From Rhodobacteraceae bacterium UBA2553 (GTDB taxonomy: Bacteria; Pseudomonadota; Alphaproteobacteria; Rhodobacterales; Rhodobacteraceae), in contig DDMF01000053.1 of NCBI GenBank assembly GCA_002340515.1, positions 7,253 to 16,825 of the forward strand: a stretch of 9,573 nt of DNA, read 5' to 3'. The notes beneath the pieces are model-generated. The model was not told the DNA's origin, made no database searches, and saw nothing but the letters and a program-made list of their open reading frames with translations. Made by a program: the position numbers and the translations under genes. Shown here one piece after another: positions 1-7,118 of the stretch (positions are counted from its first letter, which is position 1; every line of letters begins with the position of its first letter).

Positions 1-423
1 GAAAAGCCCGCCATGCCAACTCCCGCAGCCCCGCCTTCGATGCCAAAGGCCAAACCGCCAGCATCCACCTTGTCATCGGACATCGTGATCAAGGGCGACA
101 TCAAATCGACCGGTGATATCATCGTCGAGGGCACCGTCGAAGGCGACATTCGCGCCCATCAGCTGACCGTTGGCGAAGGTGCCACAGTCAAAGGCGAAGT
201 GGTTGGCGACGACGTGGTGATCAATGGCCGTATCATTGGCCGTTTGCGCGGCCTCAAGGTGCGCCTGACCTCTAGCGCGCGGGTCGAGGGTGATATCATC
301 CATAAGACCATCGCCATTGAAAGCGGTGCGCATTTTGAAGGCACCGTTCAGCGTCAGGACGACCCATTGGGTGGCGGCATGAAATCATTGCCCCCTATGC
401 CAAAGCCCGCCGAAAAAGAATAA
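1..423 (+). CDS. Bactofilin family cytoskeletal protein (5' end probably outside the window)
   Basis: Bactofilins polymerise without nucleotide into filaments that act as cytoplasmic or membrane-associated scaffolds, often linked to cell-wall remodelling and cell shape. From the first in-frame ATG (base 13) the protein is 136 residues. It has a Pro/Ala/Lys-rich N-terminal tail (1-20), a beta-helix core of short valine/isoleucine/glycine repeats (about 22-113, with recurring GDI, EGTV, KGEVV and EGDII units), and a charged, proline-containing C-terminal tail ending KPAEKE. This tail-core-tail plan is typical of the family. The frame stays open to base 1 (E-K-P-A before the Met), the residues upstream look like more of the same linker, and no good Shine-Dalgarno precedes base 13, so the true start is probably upstream. 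If complete, it would start at 13. A strong hairpin terminator follows 22 bases after the stop. Family call is firm; start is not. Confidence 0.88.
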   Translation, partial: EKPAMPTPAAPPSMPKAKPPASTLSSDIVIKGDIKSTGDIIVEGTVEGDIRAHQLTVGEGATVKGEVVGDDVVINGRIIGRLRGLKVRLTSSARVEGDIIHKTIAIESGAHFEGTVQRQDDPLGGGMKSLPPMPKPAEKE

Positions 424-445
424 GCAGAACAGTATGTTCATATGA

Positions 446-484
446 AAAGGCCGCTTACGGGATGATCCGTAAGCGGCCTTTCTT
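446..484 (+). terminator. Rho-independent terminator after the bactofilin gene
   Basis: A perfect 15-bp inverted repeat pairs 446-460 with 467-481 around a 6-base loop (GATGAT). The stem is GC-rich in the middle (GGCCGCTTACGG) and the right arm runs into TTTCTT. It sits just after the bactofilin stop and before the end of the opposite-strand DUF2189 gene, so it may also stop transcripts arriving from the minus strand (AAAA/TTTT flanks on both sides). Confidence 0.9.
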
Positions 485-510
485 ATTGGTGGTGGTCTGA
501 TCAGAAACCC

Positions 511-1299
511 CTACTCTTCAAAGCTCATCGAGCGACGATACAGATGCCAAGTGGCGTGGCCCAGCACGGGCATGACCACAAAAAGTCCCAGGAAAAAGGG
601 CAGCATCGCAAGCACCGTCAGCACGATGATAATGGCCCCCCACACAAGCATCGGGATCAGGTTCTGTATCACCAATTGGAACGATGAAATCATCGCCGTG
701 ATGAAATCAAGCTCGCGATCCAACAAAAGCGGCAGGCTGGCCACCGTGATGGAAAAGGCAATGAACGCCATGACGCCCCCCACAGCCGTGCCCACCAGCA
801 ACATGGTGATCCCATTGCGATTAAGCAGCGCCTCGCGCCAGTCAGTAGTGATATTGGTCAGCGGATCCAGCCCCATGAACAGCGTGAACACCAGATGCGC
901 CACAAAGACCCAAAACATAAAGCCCATGATCAAAACCATGGCGATCGAGGGGAACTGCCTGTCCTTCTGGTTGACCACAGCGCCAAGGATTTTCGCCCAG
1001 TCCAACTCTTCTCCGGCCTCGATTCGTCGGCTGACCTCATAAAGGCCCACCGCCAGAAAGGGTGCCAGCAGCGGAAAGCCAAGCCCCACCGGGATAATCC
1101 AATAGCTCTGGTCCAATACATCCAATTCAAGAAAAATGACGATCCCGCCAATCACGTAAAACAGGGCGAAAAACAGGCCAAACGCTGGGGCGGTTTTGAA
1201 ATCGGACCAGCCCGCGCGCAACGCCGCGCCAATATCGGCAAAAGTTACTTGTCCAATCGTCGGCGGCACCGAGGCCTCCGGATGTGTCACATCAGTCAT
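511..1299 (-). CDS. DUF2189 family multi-pass inner-membrane protein
   Basis: A 262-residue integral membrane protein of the DUF2189 type, common in alphaproteobacteria; its function is unknown and none is claimed. After a polar N-terminus (1-35, with an IGAALRAGWSDFK stretch before the first membrane segment) come hydrophobic segments near residues 39-58, 67-87, 116-143, 163-191 and 213-245, giving five or six helices. The C-terminal sequence PVLGHATWHLYRR is the most recognisable family signature. The ATG at 1299 is preferred because GGGAG lies a few bases upstream; a TTG at 1311 in the same frame would place that purine tract inside the gene. It is downstream of prfB on the same strand, but a terminator lies between them, so it is probably its own unit. 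It converges on the bactofilin gene. Confidence 0.8.
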   Translation of the reverse strand: MTDVTHPEASVPPTIGQVTFADIGAALRAGWSDFKTAPAFGLFFALFYVIGGIVIFLELDVLDQSYWIIPVGLGFPLLAPFLAVGLYEVSRRIEAGEELDWAKILGAVVNQKDRQFPSIAMVLIMGFMFWVFVAHLVFTLFMGLDPLTNITTDWREALLNRNGITMLLVGTAVGGVMAFIAFSITVASLPLLLDRELDFITAMISSFQLVIQNLIPMLVWGAIIIVLTVLAMLPFFLGLFVVMPVLGHATWHLYRRSMSFEE

Positions 1300-1302
1300 T
1301 CT

Positions 1303-1309
1303 CTCTCCC
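1303..1309 (-). promoter_or_regulatory. Ribosome binding site of the DUF2189 gene
   Basis: On the minus strand GGGAGAG precedes the ATG at 1299 by about 5 bases. It decides for this ATG over the in-frame TTG at 1311, which would translate through it. Confidence 0.6.
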
Positions 1310-1445
1310 AATACGCATATTCTACGTTTCTATTTTTTTCGCGCGTTAAGGGAGTGTTGCGTCTTAGGGCCAATGCGTCAAGATTGTGAACATGTGAATT
1401 TCTGCATGTCTGCCAATTCTCTGCCCAGATTACCGGTACGCGCAT

Positions 1446-1467
1446 AAAAAAGGGGCCCGCCGGCCCC
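1446..1467 (-). terminator. Rho-independent terminator of prfB
   Basis: On the minus strand GGGGCC (1467-1462) and GGCCCC (1457-1452) form a 6-bp all-GC stem with a 4-base loop (1458-1461), followed directly by six T (1451-1446). It begins 24 bases after the prfB stop. The T-tract direction fits minus-strand transcription only. Confidence 0.85.
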
Positions 1468-1490
1468 AATTTCTTGCGATGCTGATCTTA

Positions 1491-2618
1491 TCAGTCTTCA
1501 GCGTTGGCCTCAGCACGGGACTTGCCAGCCACGTCTTGTGCCAAAACCGCTGCCATAAACGCGTCCAGATCGCCGTCCAGCACGCCTTTGGTGTCGGATG
1601 TCTCATGTCCGGTGCGCAGATCTTTGACCATCTGATAGGGCTGCAACACATAAGAGCGGATCTGGTTGCCCCACCCCGCGTCACCCTTGTTTTCATGGGC
1701 TTCATTGATCGCGGCGTTCCGCTTGTCCAGCTCCATCTGGTAAAGCCGCGACTTCAGCGCCTTCATGGCAATGTCCCGGTTTTGGTGCTGTGATTTCTCA
1801 GACGAGGTCACAACAATTCCGGTGGGGTGGTGGGTGATCCGAACAGCGGAATCGGTGGTGTTCACGTGCTGCCCCCCCGCCCCGGACGAACGGTAGGTAT
1901 CGACACGAATATCCGCCGGATTCACATCAATTTCAATATTGTCATCCACCACCGGATAGACCCAGATCGAGCTAAAGGATGTGTGGCGTTTGGCGGCGCT
2001 GTCATATGGCGAAATGCGCACAAGCCGGTGCACACCGCTTTCCGACTTCAGCCAGCCATAGGCATTGTGACCGGTGATTTTATACGAGGCCGATTTGATC
2101 CCCGCCTCTTCGCCAGCGCTTTCCGATTGCAGTTCCACTTTATACCCATGCGCCTCAGCCCAGCGAACATACATGCGCGCAAGCATCGAGGCCCAGTCGC
2201 AGCTTTCCGTCCCCCCCGCACCCGAGTTGATCTCAAGGAAGGTGTCATTGGCATCCGCCTCACCATCAAGCAACGCTTCCAGTTCTGCCGCAGCCGCCTT
2301 TTCCACCAAGACCTTCAAGGCCCCTTCGGCATCGGCCACGACCTCTGTGTCACCTTCCATTTCACCAAGTTCAATCAGGTCCACATTGTCCTGAAGTTCC
2401 TGCGCCATAACCTTGTAATTGTTCACAGAATCAAGCAAGGATTGCCGCTCGCGCATCAATTTCTGCGCGCGCTCAGGATCATTCCAAAGATCAGGATCCT
2501 CGGTCATGGCATTGAACTCTTCCAACCGATGTTCGGCAGTGTCCCACCCAATCCGCTGGCGCAGCAAGGCCAAGGATTTCTCGGTCGCGTCGACGTTGTT
2601 CTGAGCCTCTGCCCGCAT
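1491..2618 (-). CDS. prfB: Peptide chain release factor 2 (RF2)
   Basis: RF2 recognises UGA and UAA stop codons in the ribosomal A site and triggers hydrolysis of peptidyl-tRNA in the cytoplasm. The protein is 375 residues, close to the family length. The GGQ motif that reaches the peptidyl-transferase centre is at 248-250 (context SSGAGGQHVN). The stop-recognition tripeptide is at 203-205 and reads SPY rather than the SPF of E. coli. Domain 1 is an N-terminal helical region with the EDPDLWNDPE motif (40-49). The gene is one open frame from ATG to TGA: the region where E. coli RF2 carries its in-frame UGA and programmed +1 frameshift (here around LRQRIGWD, residues 19-26) is uninterrupted, so there is no autoregulatory frameshift. 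GGGGA lies about 8 bases before the start. It is divergent from the chemotaxis operon and has its own terminator. Confidence 0.96.
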   Translation of the reverse strand: MRAEAQNNVDATEKSLALLRQRIGWDTAEHRLEEFNAMTEDPDLWNDPERAQKLMRERQSLLDSVNNYKVMAQELQDNVDLIELGEMEGDTEVVADAEGALKVLVEKAAAAELEALLDGEADANDTFLEINSGAGGTESCDWASMLARMYVRWAEAHGYKVELQSESAGEEAGIKSASYKITGHNAYGWLKSESGVHRLVRISPYDSAAKRHTSFSSIWVYPVVDDNIEIDVNPADIRVDTYRSSGAGGQHVNTTDSAVRITHHPTGIVVTSSEKSQHQNRDIAMKALKSRLYQMELDKRNAAINEAHENKGDAGWGNQIRSYVLQPYQMVKDLRTGHETSDTKGVLDGDLDAFMAAVLAQDVAGKSRAEANAED

Positions 2619-2650
2619 GGGTCCGTCCCCTGTTCATGACTTTGACCCTC

Positions 2651-2679
2651 GCAATATCAATCACGGTGGAAATGGGCAA
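2651..2679 (-). promoter_or_regulatory. Candidate sigma-70-type promoter of prfB
   Basis: On the minus strand TTGCCC (2679-2674) and TATTGC (2656-2651) are 17 bases apart and would start transcription near 2644, about 26 bases before the prfB ATG. Both hexamers match the consensus only partly, so this is a suggestion from spacing and position. Confidence 0.35.
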
Positions 2680-2767
2680 GAGAGGACCGCACCAGGCGCA
2701 ATGTCCCAGAAAATTTGTACCGCGAATTCACGGCCCACTCTTCCGCTTTCGGAAAAAAAATCCCGGT

Positions 2768-2800
2768 GTAAGCCAATCTTAACTCTCCCTGTCCTACATA
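2768..2800 (+). promoter_or_regulatory. Candidate CtrA-type promoter of the chemotaxis operon
   Basis: GTAA at 2768-2771, seven bases, then TTAAC at 2779-2783 differs by one base from the CtrA consensus TTAA-N7-TTAAC. TACATA at 2795-2800 is a plausible -10 element, which puts the CtrA-like site over the -35 position, the arrangement of CtrA-activated promoters. CtrA controls motility and chemotaxis genes in many Rhodobacteraceae. The leader to the first gene would be about 60 bases. Such short sites also arise by chance. Confidence 0.4.
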
Positions 2801-2869
2801 TTTCTAAACCGGATTTTTGAAAGGGCATCTTGTGACAGTGAATTTCGCACATGCCATCGGGGGGCAGTT

Positions 2870-3151
2870 ATGAGTGGCACAAACCTTACGCTCGACGCAA
2901 AACTTGATCTTCGCGCGGCTGACCCGCTGAAAGAGAATATTTTGGCGAACCGCGGCCAAGATCTGACACTAGATGCGAAAGAGGTCACCCAACTGGGCGC
3001 TCTCTGCCTTCAGGTCATCCGGTCCGCCGCAAAAACATGGGCCCAAGATGGGAAAAAATTAACCTTTTCCAACGCATCACTGGAATGTGTTGAGCAACTT
3101 AATTTGCTGGGCTTCAACTCTGAAACCATCAGTAAATGGGAGGCCGCATAA
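2870..3151 (+). CDS. cheS: Small STAS-domain chemotaxis protein, CheS type
   Basis: A 93-residue soluble protein with a single STAS fold (strand near 32-36 LTLDA, then VTQLGALCLQVIRSAAKTW, then GKKLTFSNAS and a final helix LNLLGF). It is the first gene of the che operon, directly before cheY1. In Sinorhizobium meliloti a small protein in this place, CheS, binds CheA and speeds removal of phosphate from CheY1; the same role is inferred here from size, fold and position. At the loop where anti-anti-sigma STAS proteins have the phosphorylated serine (DSSG), this protein reads roughly GALC (43-46), so it should not be switched by serine phosphorylation. A G-rich tract (about 2859-2864) precedes the ATG as ribosome binding site. 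The STAS call is fairly sure; the CheS name rests mostly on synteny. Confidence 0.78.
   Translation: MSGTNLTLDAKLDLRAADPLKENILANRGQDLTLDAKEVTQLGALCLQVIRSAAKTWAQDGKKLTFSNASLECVEQLNLLGFNSETISKWEAA
3138..3143 (+). promoter_or_regulatory. Ribosome binding site of cheY1
   Basis: GGGAGG lies inside the end of the STAS gene, 10 bases before the ATG at 3154. It overlaps codons that an alternative start at 3136 would use, so it supports the later start. Confidence 0.65.
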
Positions 3152-3153
3152 AC

Positions 3154-3516
3154 ATGCAAGTTCTGGCCGTTGATGATTCACGAACAATGCGCGACATGGT
3201 GCGATTAACGCTGACCGGCGCAGGAATAGACGCCCATCTCGCAGAAGACGGGATACATGGGCTGGAGGTGTTGGAGGATATGGTTCCACCAGATGCCATT
3301 ATCACCGATATCAATATGCCGCGCATGGATGGGTTCGGCTTTATTGACGCTGTGCGGTCTCAGGAAAAGTACAAAGGCATCCCCATTTTGGTGCTCACCA
3401 CAGAAAGCGCGGATGACATGAAAACCCGTGCACGTCAGGCTGGTGCGACCGGATGGATTGTCAAACCCTTTGATCCACAAAAACTGGTCAAAGCTCTGAA
3501 AATGGTAGCGGGGTAA
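3154..3516 (+). CDS. cheY1: CheY-type response regulator (CheY1, likely phosphate sink)
   Basis: A 120-residue single receiver domain with no output domain. Visible landmarks are the acidic pair D7-D8, the phosphoacceptor D52 (context TDINMPRMDG), the switch threonine in LTTES (T82/T83), and K104 in VKPF, with W101 at the place of the E. coli CheY tyrosine 106. CheA~P would phosphorylate it. It lies between cheS and cheA, the place of S. meliloti CheY1, which does not drive the motor but drains phosphate back through CheA; that role is inferred from position. The ATG at 3154 is chosen because receiver domains start right at the first strand (MQVLAVDD), and the in-frame ATG at 3136 would overlap the ribosome binding site and the end of the STAS gene. 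The next gene starts 6 bases after the stop. Confidence 0.92.
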   Translation: MQVLAVDDSRTMRDMVRLTLTGAGIDAHLAEDGIHGLEVLEDMVPPDAIITDINMPRMDGFGFIDAVRSQEKYKGIPILVLTTESADDMKTRARQAGATGWIVKPFDPQKLVKALKMVAG

Positions 3517-3521
3517 GGCAC

Positions 3522-5738
3522 ATGTCAGATCCTATGGCAGAAATCAAAGCGTCATTCTTTATCGAATGCGATGAACTTCTTGAAAGCTTGCAAGACGGCT
3601 TGCAATTGATGGACGACGGGGAAGCCGATAGCGAAACCGTTAATGTTGTGTTTCGCGCGGTTCATTCGATCAAAGGCGGCGCGGGGGCATTTGGCCTCGA
3701 TGATCTGGTAAAATTTGCGCACCGTTTTGAAACCGCCATGGACGATGTTCGCTCCGACAAGCTGGAGGCGACGCATGATGTGCTCAAACTGTTTTTCCAG
3801 TGTGGCGACATTCTAGCAGATCTGGTGCGCGAAGCGCGTGATGATTCCCCCCATGACCCAAGCAGTACAGCCCAAGTTCTAAATGAAATAGATGCCCTCT
3901 TGGGCAGCTCAGCTGAGGAAGAAGCCGAAGAAGAGGTGGAATTCCAACCGATGACCTTGTCTTTGGATTTGCCCGGCATTGACGCTGATCCAACGCCCGC
4001 GAGCGAACCGAGTTATACAATTGTTTTCGAACCGGAAAACGAACTATATAACCTAGGCAACGAACCTCTTTTCCTCTTGCGCGCACTCCGCGAACTTGGT
4101 GACATGATCGTCACCTGCGAAACCGTATCCCTGCCGGATCTGGATCAGCTCTCGGTCGAAACAGGCACAATGGTCTGGACCATTCAGCTCACAACCTCCG
4201 AAGGCGAAGGCGCAATCAAAGAAGTCTTTGATTTCGTCGATGGGATTTGTCGTTTGGAAATTACCGAAAACACCCCTCCTACAGCATATCTGTTGCCCGA
4301 TATCGATTTGGCTCCAGAACTGCCACCTTTGCCAATGCCCCCTGCAGCTGAAAACCTCAGCCTCGAGGCCCCATCCGCGGCAGCCGAAAATACTTTTCTG
4401 CCTCCTCAGCTGCCAGAAGCTCAGCCCTCACCGTCTGGACCACCCCCCGCTACATATTCAAAACCTAAACAAGCCGCACCCGCCCCAGTTAATAAGCCGG
4501 CCCCTAAAACAAGTGGCGGGGCCACGACCCCTCGTGCGACAGTACGTGTTGACCTGCATCGTATCGACCGGTTGGTAAACCTGGTTGGGGAAATTGTAAT
4601 CAACCAAGCCATGCTGACGCAAAGTGTCGAAGAGGCTGGACTACCGCCAAATTCGACGGTTCGAACTGGCCTGGAAGAGTTTTTGCAACTCACCCGTGAC
4701 ATTCAGGAAAGCGTGATGATGATCCGGGCCCAACCGGTAAAATCCTTGTTTCAACGGATGAGCCGGATTGTCCGCGAGTCTTCTGCAGATATCGGCAAGG
4801 ATGTTCGCCTGAAAACCGAGGGTGAAAATACCGAAGTCGACAAAACCGTGATCGAACGACTGGCTGACCCGCTGACCCATATGATCCGCAATGCCGTTGA
4901 TCATGGGCTTGAAAGCAACGCAGAACGAGAAGCTTCAGGTAAATCCGCAACAGGTAATGTCCATCTGACCGCAATGCACCGATCAGGGCGTGTGGTTATC
5001 GAGGTGTCTGATGATGGTGCGGGTATCAATCGCGAGAAAGTGCATCAGATTGCCGTGGAAAAAGGGCTTGTGCCCCCCGATCTTCAACTGACGGATACAG
5101 AGATTGATAACCTTCTCTTTCTGCCAGGTTTCTCCACCGCAAAAGAAGTGTCAAATCTATCAGGACGCGGTGTCGGTATGGATGTCGTCCGCAGCGCAAT
5201 TCAAGCATTGGGTGGACGGATTTCCATTACCTCAGAACGCGGAAAAGGGACAACTTTCTCAATCTCCCTCCCGCTCACGCTTGCCGTGCTCGACGGAATG
5301 ATTATCAGCGTTGCGAAAGAAACACTGGTTGTTCCGTTAAACTCGATCCTCGAAACATTGACCCTTACTCCAAGCGATCTGCTGGAATTTGGTCCCGAAA
5401 CCCATGTGGTCAATATTCGCAACACATTTGTACCGCTGCTGGATTTGGGGGCGGAACTCGGATATCGCGAACCTCTAAGCGATTACTCTGGAACCGTTGT
5501 CCTTTTGATCATGCAAGAGGATGGTTCACGAGCAGCCGTTGTGGTTGACGCCATCGAAGACCAACGCCAGGTGGTCATCAAAGGGCTGCAAGACAGTTAT
5601 GGGCGTGTGCCGGGTATCGCCGCGGCGACCATTCTTGGCGATGGAAAAATTGCTCTTATCCTTGATCCGGTCGACCTGATCACCCAATCCAGTGGCCGCA
5701 CGCGCCCTTCGTCAAACCTCGAAAAAATTGCGGGATAA
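3522..5738 (+). CDS. cheA: Chemotaxis histidine kinase CheA
   Basis: CheA autophosphorylates under receptor control and passes phosphate to CheY and CheB; it acts in the cytoplasm within receptor arrays. The 738 residues contain, in order: P1 Hpt domain (about 5-125) with phosphoacceptor H48 in AVHSIKGGAG; an acidic linker (131-140); a central domain (about 164-250, signature NLGNEPLFLLRALRELGD) in the place of P2; a long Pro/Ala-rich linker (251-340); the P3 dimerisation helices (about 341-405, DLHRIDRLVNLVGEIVINQAML); the P4 ATPase with N box (RNAVDHGLE, 456-464), G1 (DDGAGI, 497-502) and G2 (GRGVGMDVV, 548-556); and the CheW-like P5 (about 585-722). All catalytic motifs are intact. GTAAGG lies just before the ATG. 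The next gene, cheW, starts 4 bases after the stop, indicating co-transcription and probably coupled translation. Confidence 0.97.
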   Translation: MSDPMAEIKASFFIECDELLESLQDGLQLMDDGEADSETVNVVFRAVHSIKGGAGAFGLDDLVKFAHRFETAMDDVRSDKLEATHDVLKLFFQCGDILADLVREARDDSPHDPSSTAQVLNEIDALLGSSAEEEAEEEVEFQPMTLSLDLPGIDADPTPASEPSYTIVFEPENELYNLGNEPLFLLRALRELGDMIVTCETVSLPDLDQLSVETGTMVWTIQLTTSEGEGAIKEVFDFVDGICRLEITENTPPTAYLLPDIDLAPELPPLPMPPAAENLSLEAPSAAAENTFLPPQLPEAQPSPSGPPPATYSKPKQAAPAPVNKPAPKTSGGATTPRATVRVDLHRIDRLVNLVGEIVINQAMLTQSVEEAGLPPNSTVRTGLEEFLQLTRDIQESVMMIRAQPVKSLFQRMSRIVRESSADIGKDVRLKTEGENTEVDKTVIERLADPLTHMIRNAVDHGLESNAEREASGKSATGNVHLTAMHRSGRVVIEVSDDGAGINREKVHQIAVEKGLVPPDLQLTDTEIDNLLFLPGFSTAKEVSNLSGRGVGMDVVRSAIQALGGRISITSERGKGTTFSISLPLTLAVLDGMIISVAKETLVVPLNSILETLTLTPSDLLEFGPETHVVNIRNTFVPLLDLGAELGYREPLSDYSGTVVLLIMQEDGSRAAVVVDAIEDQRQVVIKGLQDSYGRVPGIAAATILGDGKIALILDPVDLITQSSGRTRPSSNLEKIAG

Positions 5739-5742
5739 CCCT

Positions 5743-6222
5743 ATGACTGACACTTCAAAAACACCCGACATTCACAAAGACGGTGATGAAATTGAACTTT
5801 TGTCTTTCCTGGTTGGCGGGCAGGACTACTCCGTTGATATCATGAGCGTTCGTGAAATCCGCGGCGGAGCCCAAGCAACATCTCTGCCACATTCCCCAAG
5901 CTATGTTCGGGGCGTAATCAACCTTCGCGGCGCGGTTTTGCCAATCATGGACCTGGCCAAACGACTTGGAATGCAGGAAGAGCAAAAAAATGATCGTAAT
6001 GTCATCATCGTTGTCGCCGTAGGCGAGCGGACCGTTGGGTTAATGGTCGATGCCGTGTCTGACATCCTGTCAATTTCAGAAGAAGACATGCAACCTCCCC
6101 CAGAAATGCGCGCCGATCAAAATCGAAATTTCGTTTCCGCTTTGACAATCGTCAATGATCGAATGATCCGCGTTCTGGACTTGAATGCAGTAATGCCTGA
6201 AACAAACGAGGAAGCCGCGTGA
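5743..6222 (+). CDS. cheW: Chemotaxis coupling protein CheW
   Basis: A 159-residue CheW-domain scaffold that links receptors to CheA P5 within the array. After a polar N-terminal extension (1-18) the two-lobed fold starts at LLSFLVGGQDYSVDIMSVREI and contains the typical segment LPHSPSYVRGVINLRGAVLPIMDLA, the hallmark of CheW proteins, followed by GLMVDAVSDIL. No extra receiver is attached, so it is CheW and not CheV. The ATG at 5743, 4 bases after the cheA stop, is chosen; an in-frame ATG at 5692 lies deep inside cheA. The ribosome binding site is weak (CGGGA), consistent with translational coupling from cheA. The stop codon overlaps the GTG start of cheR. Confidence 0.94.
   Translation: MTDTSKTPDIHKDGDEIELLSFLVGGQDYSVDIMSVREIRGGAQATSLPHSPSYVRGVINLRGAVLPIMDLAKRLGMQEEQKNDRNVIIVVAVGERTVGLMVDAVSDILSISEEDMQPPPEMRADQNRNFVSALTIVNDRMIRVLDLNAVMPETNEEAA
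6208..6212 (+). promoter_or_regulatory. Ribosome binding site supporting the GTG start of cheR
   Basis: GAGGA lies within the last codons of cheW, 6 bases before the GTG at 6219. It supports this non-ATG start, which overlaps the cheW stop. Confidence 0.65.
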
Positions 6223-7085
6223 ATTTAAGCGATCAAGAAAGCTTCTACTCCCTATCTGGGCCAAGCTTGGACGACCAATCCTTCAAACGGATTTCCAAAT
6301 TCGCCTATGATGTTGCGGGCTTGTCAATTGCGCCGAGCAAGGCGGCAATGGTGCGCACACGCCTTGCAAGACGTTTGCGTCATCTGGGGTTAGATAGCTT
6401 CGGCGCTTATTGCGACTTTATCCAAAGCGATAACGGCGGCCAAGAACGTATCGAGCTGATCTCAGCGCTCACAACCAATGTTTCTCATTTTTTTAGAGAA
6501 AACCACCATTTCGAGTTATTGACCAGCCAGGTTCTGCCGGGCTTAGAAAACCAACGCAACCGCCCCATCCGTTTTTGGTCAGCTGGGTGTTCAAACGGTC
6601 AAGAACCCTATTCTCTCGCTGTTTCTCTTTATGAAAGCGGTTTCCTCAGCACCAACACAGACTTGAAAATCCTTGCCTCAGATATTGATCCAAGAGTGAT
6701 CGATTTTGCTCGCAAAGGGGAATATCCGGAACGCATGATTGAAGGTCTCAACACAGAACAACGAGAGCGGTACTTCTCCGAAGTCCCCTCAAATAACTCT
6801 GAAAGCCATTGGAATGCACAAGAAAACTTACGCAAACTAATCTCATTTCGAAGGCTGAACTTGCTGGACACTTGGCCCATGCAGGGCCAATTCGACGTCA
6901 TTTTCTGCCGAAATGTTGTCATCTATTTCGACCAGAAAACTCAAGACACCCTGTGGGGCAAGTTTTCAAAGATTTTACGCCCGGGAGGATGGCTATTTCT
7001 TGGCCATTCAGAACGTATCTCTGACAAATTTCATGATCAGTTCGAGACGTTAGGTGGCACAGCATACCGCCTTTGCAAAAGCTAA
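6219..7085 (+). CDS. cheR: Chemotaxis protein methyltransferase CheR
   Basis: CheR transfers methyl groups from S-adenosylmethionine to receptor glutamates, raising kinase activity during adaptation. The 288 residues comprise an N-terminal helical domain (about 15-90) that ends in TNVSHFFRE (86-94), then a Rossmann-type methyltransferase domain with motif I SAGCSNGQEPYSLA (121-134), the acidic loop ASDID (153-157), FDVIFCRNVVIYF (225-237) and the end LGHSERIS (261-268). The second Glu of the usual GEE is kept; the first is Gln, a common variant in alphaproteobacterial CheR. No TPR extension is present. The start is a GTG that overlaps the cheW TGA by four bases, with GAGGA six bases upstream; the sequence from this GTG reads naturally into the family N-terminus. 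Confidence 0.95.
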   Translation: MNLSDQESFYSLSGPSLDDQSFKRISKFAYDVAGLSIAPSKAAMVRTRLARRLRHLGLDSFGAYCDFIQSDNGGQERIELISALTTNVSHFFRENHHFELLTSQVLPGLENQRNRPIRFWSAGCSNGQEPYSLAVSLYESGFLSTNTDLKILASDIDPRVIDFARKGEYPERMIEGLNTEQRERYFSEVPSNNSESHWNAQENLRKLISFRRLNLLDTWPMQGQFDVIFCRNVVIYFDQKTQDTLWGKFSKILRPGGWLFLGHSERISDKFHDQFETLGGTAYRLCKS

Positions 7086-7118
7086 GGCTCAGGGCAAGTC
7101 GATGCCGAAAGGAACAAA

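Noticed and set aside
1353..1381. Possible promoter for the DUF2189 gene (TTGACG, 17 bases, AACACT on the minus strand)
   Set aside because: The -35 is good but the -10 matches poorly, and other partial combinations exist in the same 146 bases, so no single one can be supported.
551..1389. Plus-strand open frames opposite the DUF2189 gene
   Set aside because: The minus-strand protein has a coherent series of membrane segments and the family's C-terminal signature; the plus-strand frames are shadows without ribosome binding sites or domains.
1827..2639. Long open frame (270 codons) on the plus strand opposite prfB
   Set aside because: The opposite frame encodes an unmistakable full-length RF2; the antisense translation has no recognisable domain and is rich in Pro, Arg and His as expected of a shadow frame.
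2741..2760. Small hairpin TTCCG-CTTT-CGGAA next to an A8 run
   Set aside because: The stem is only five pairs, and the homopolymer lies on the wrong side for a minus-strand terminator and is A, not T, on the plus strand.
2831..2851. TGTGA ... CACA dyad upstream of the first che gene, resembling a CRP/FNR site
   Set aside because: The half-sites are 11 bases apart rather than 6, and the right half is imperfect.
6579..6620. GQE instead of GEE in the SAM-binding motif of CheR
   Set aside because: The SAM-contacting second Glu is kept and the Gln variant is common in alphaproteobacterial CheR, so no loss of function is implied.
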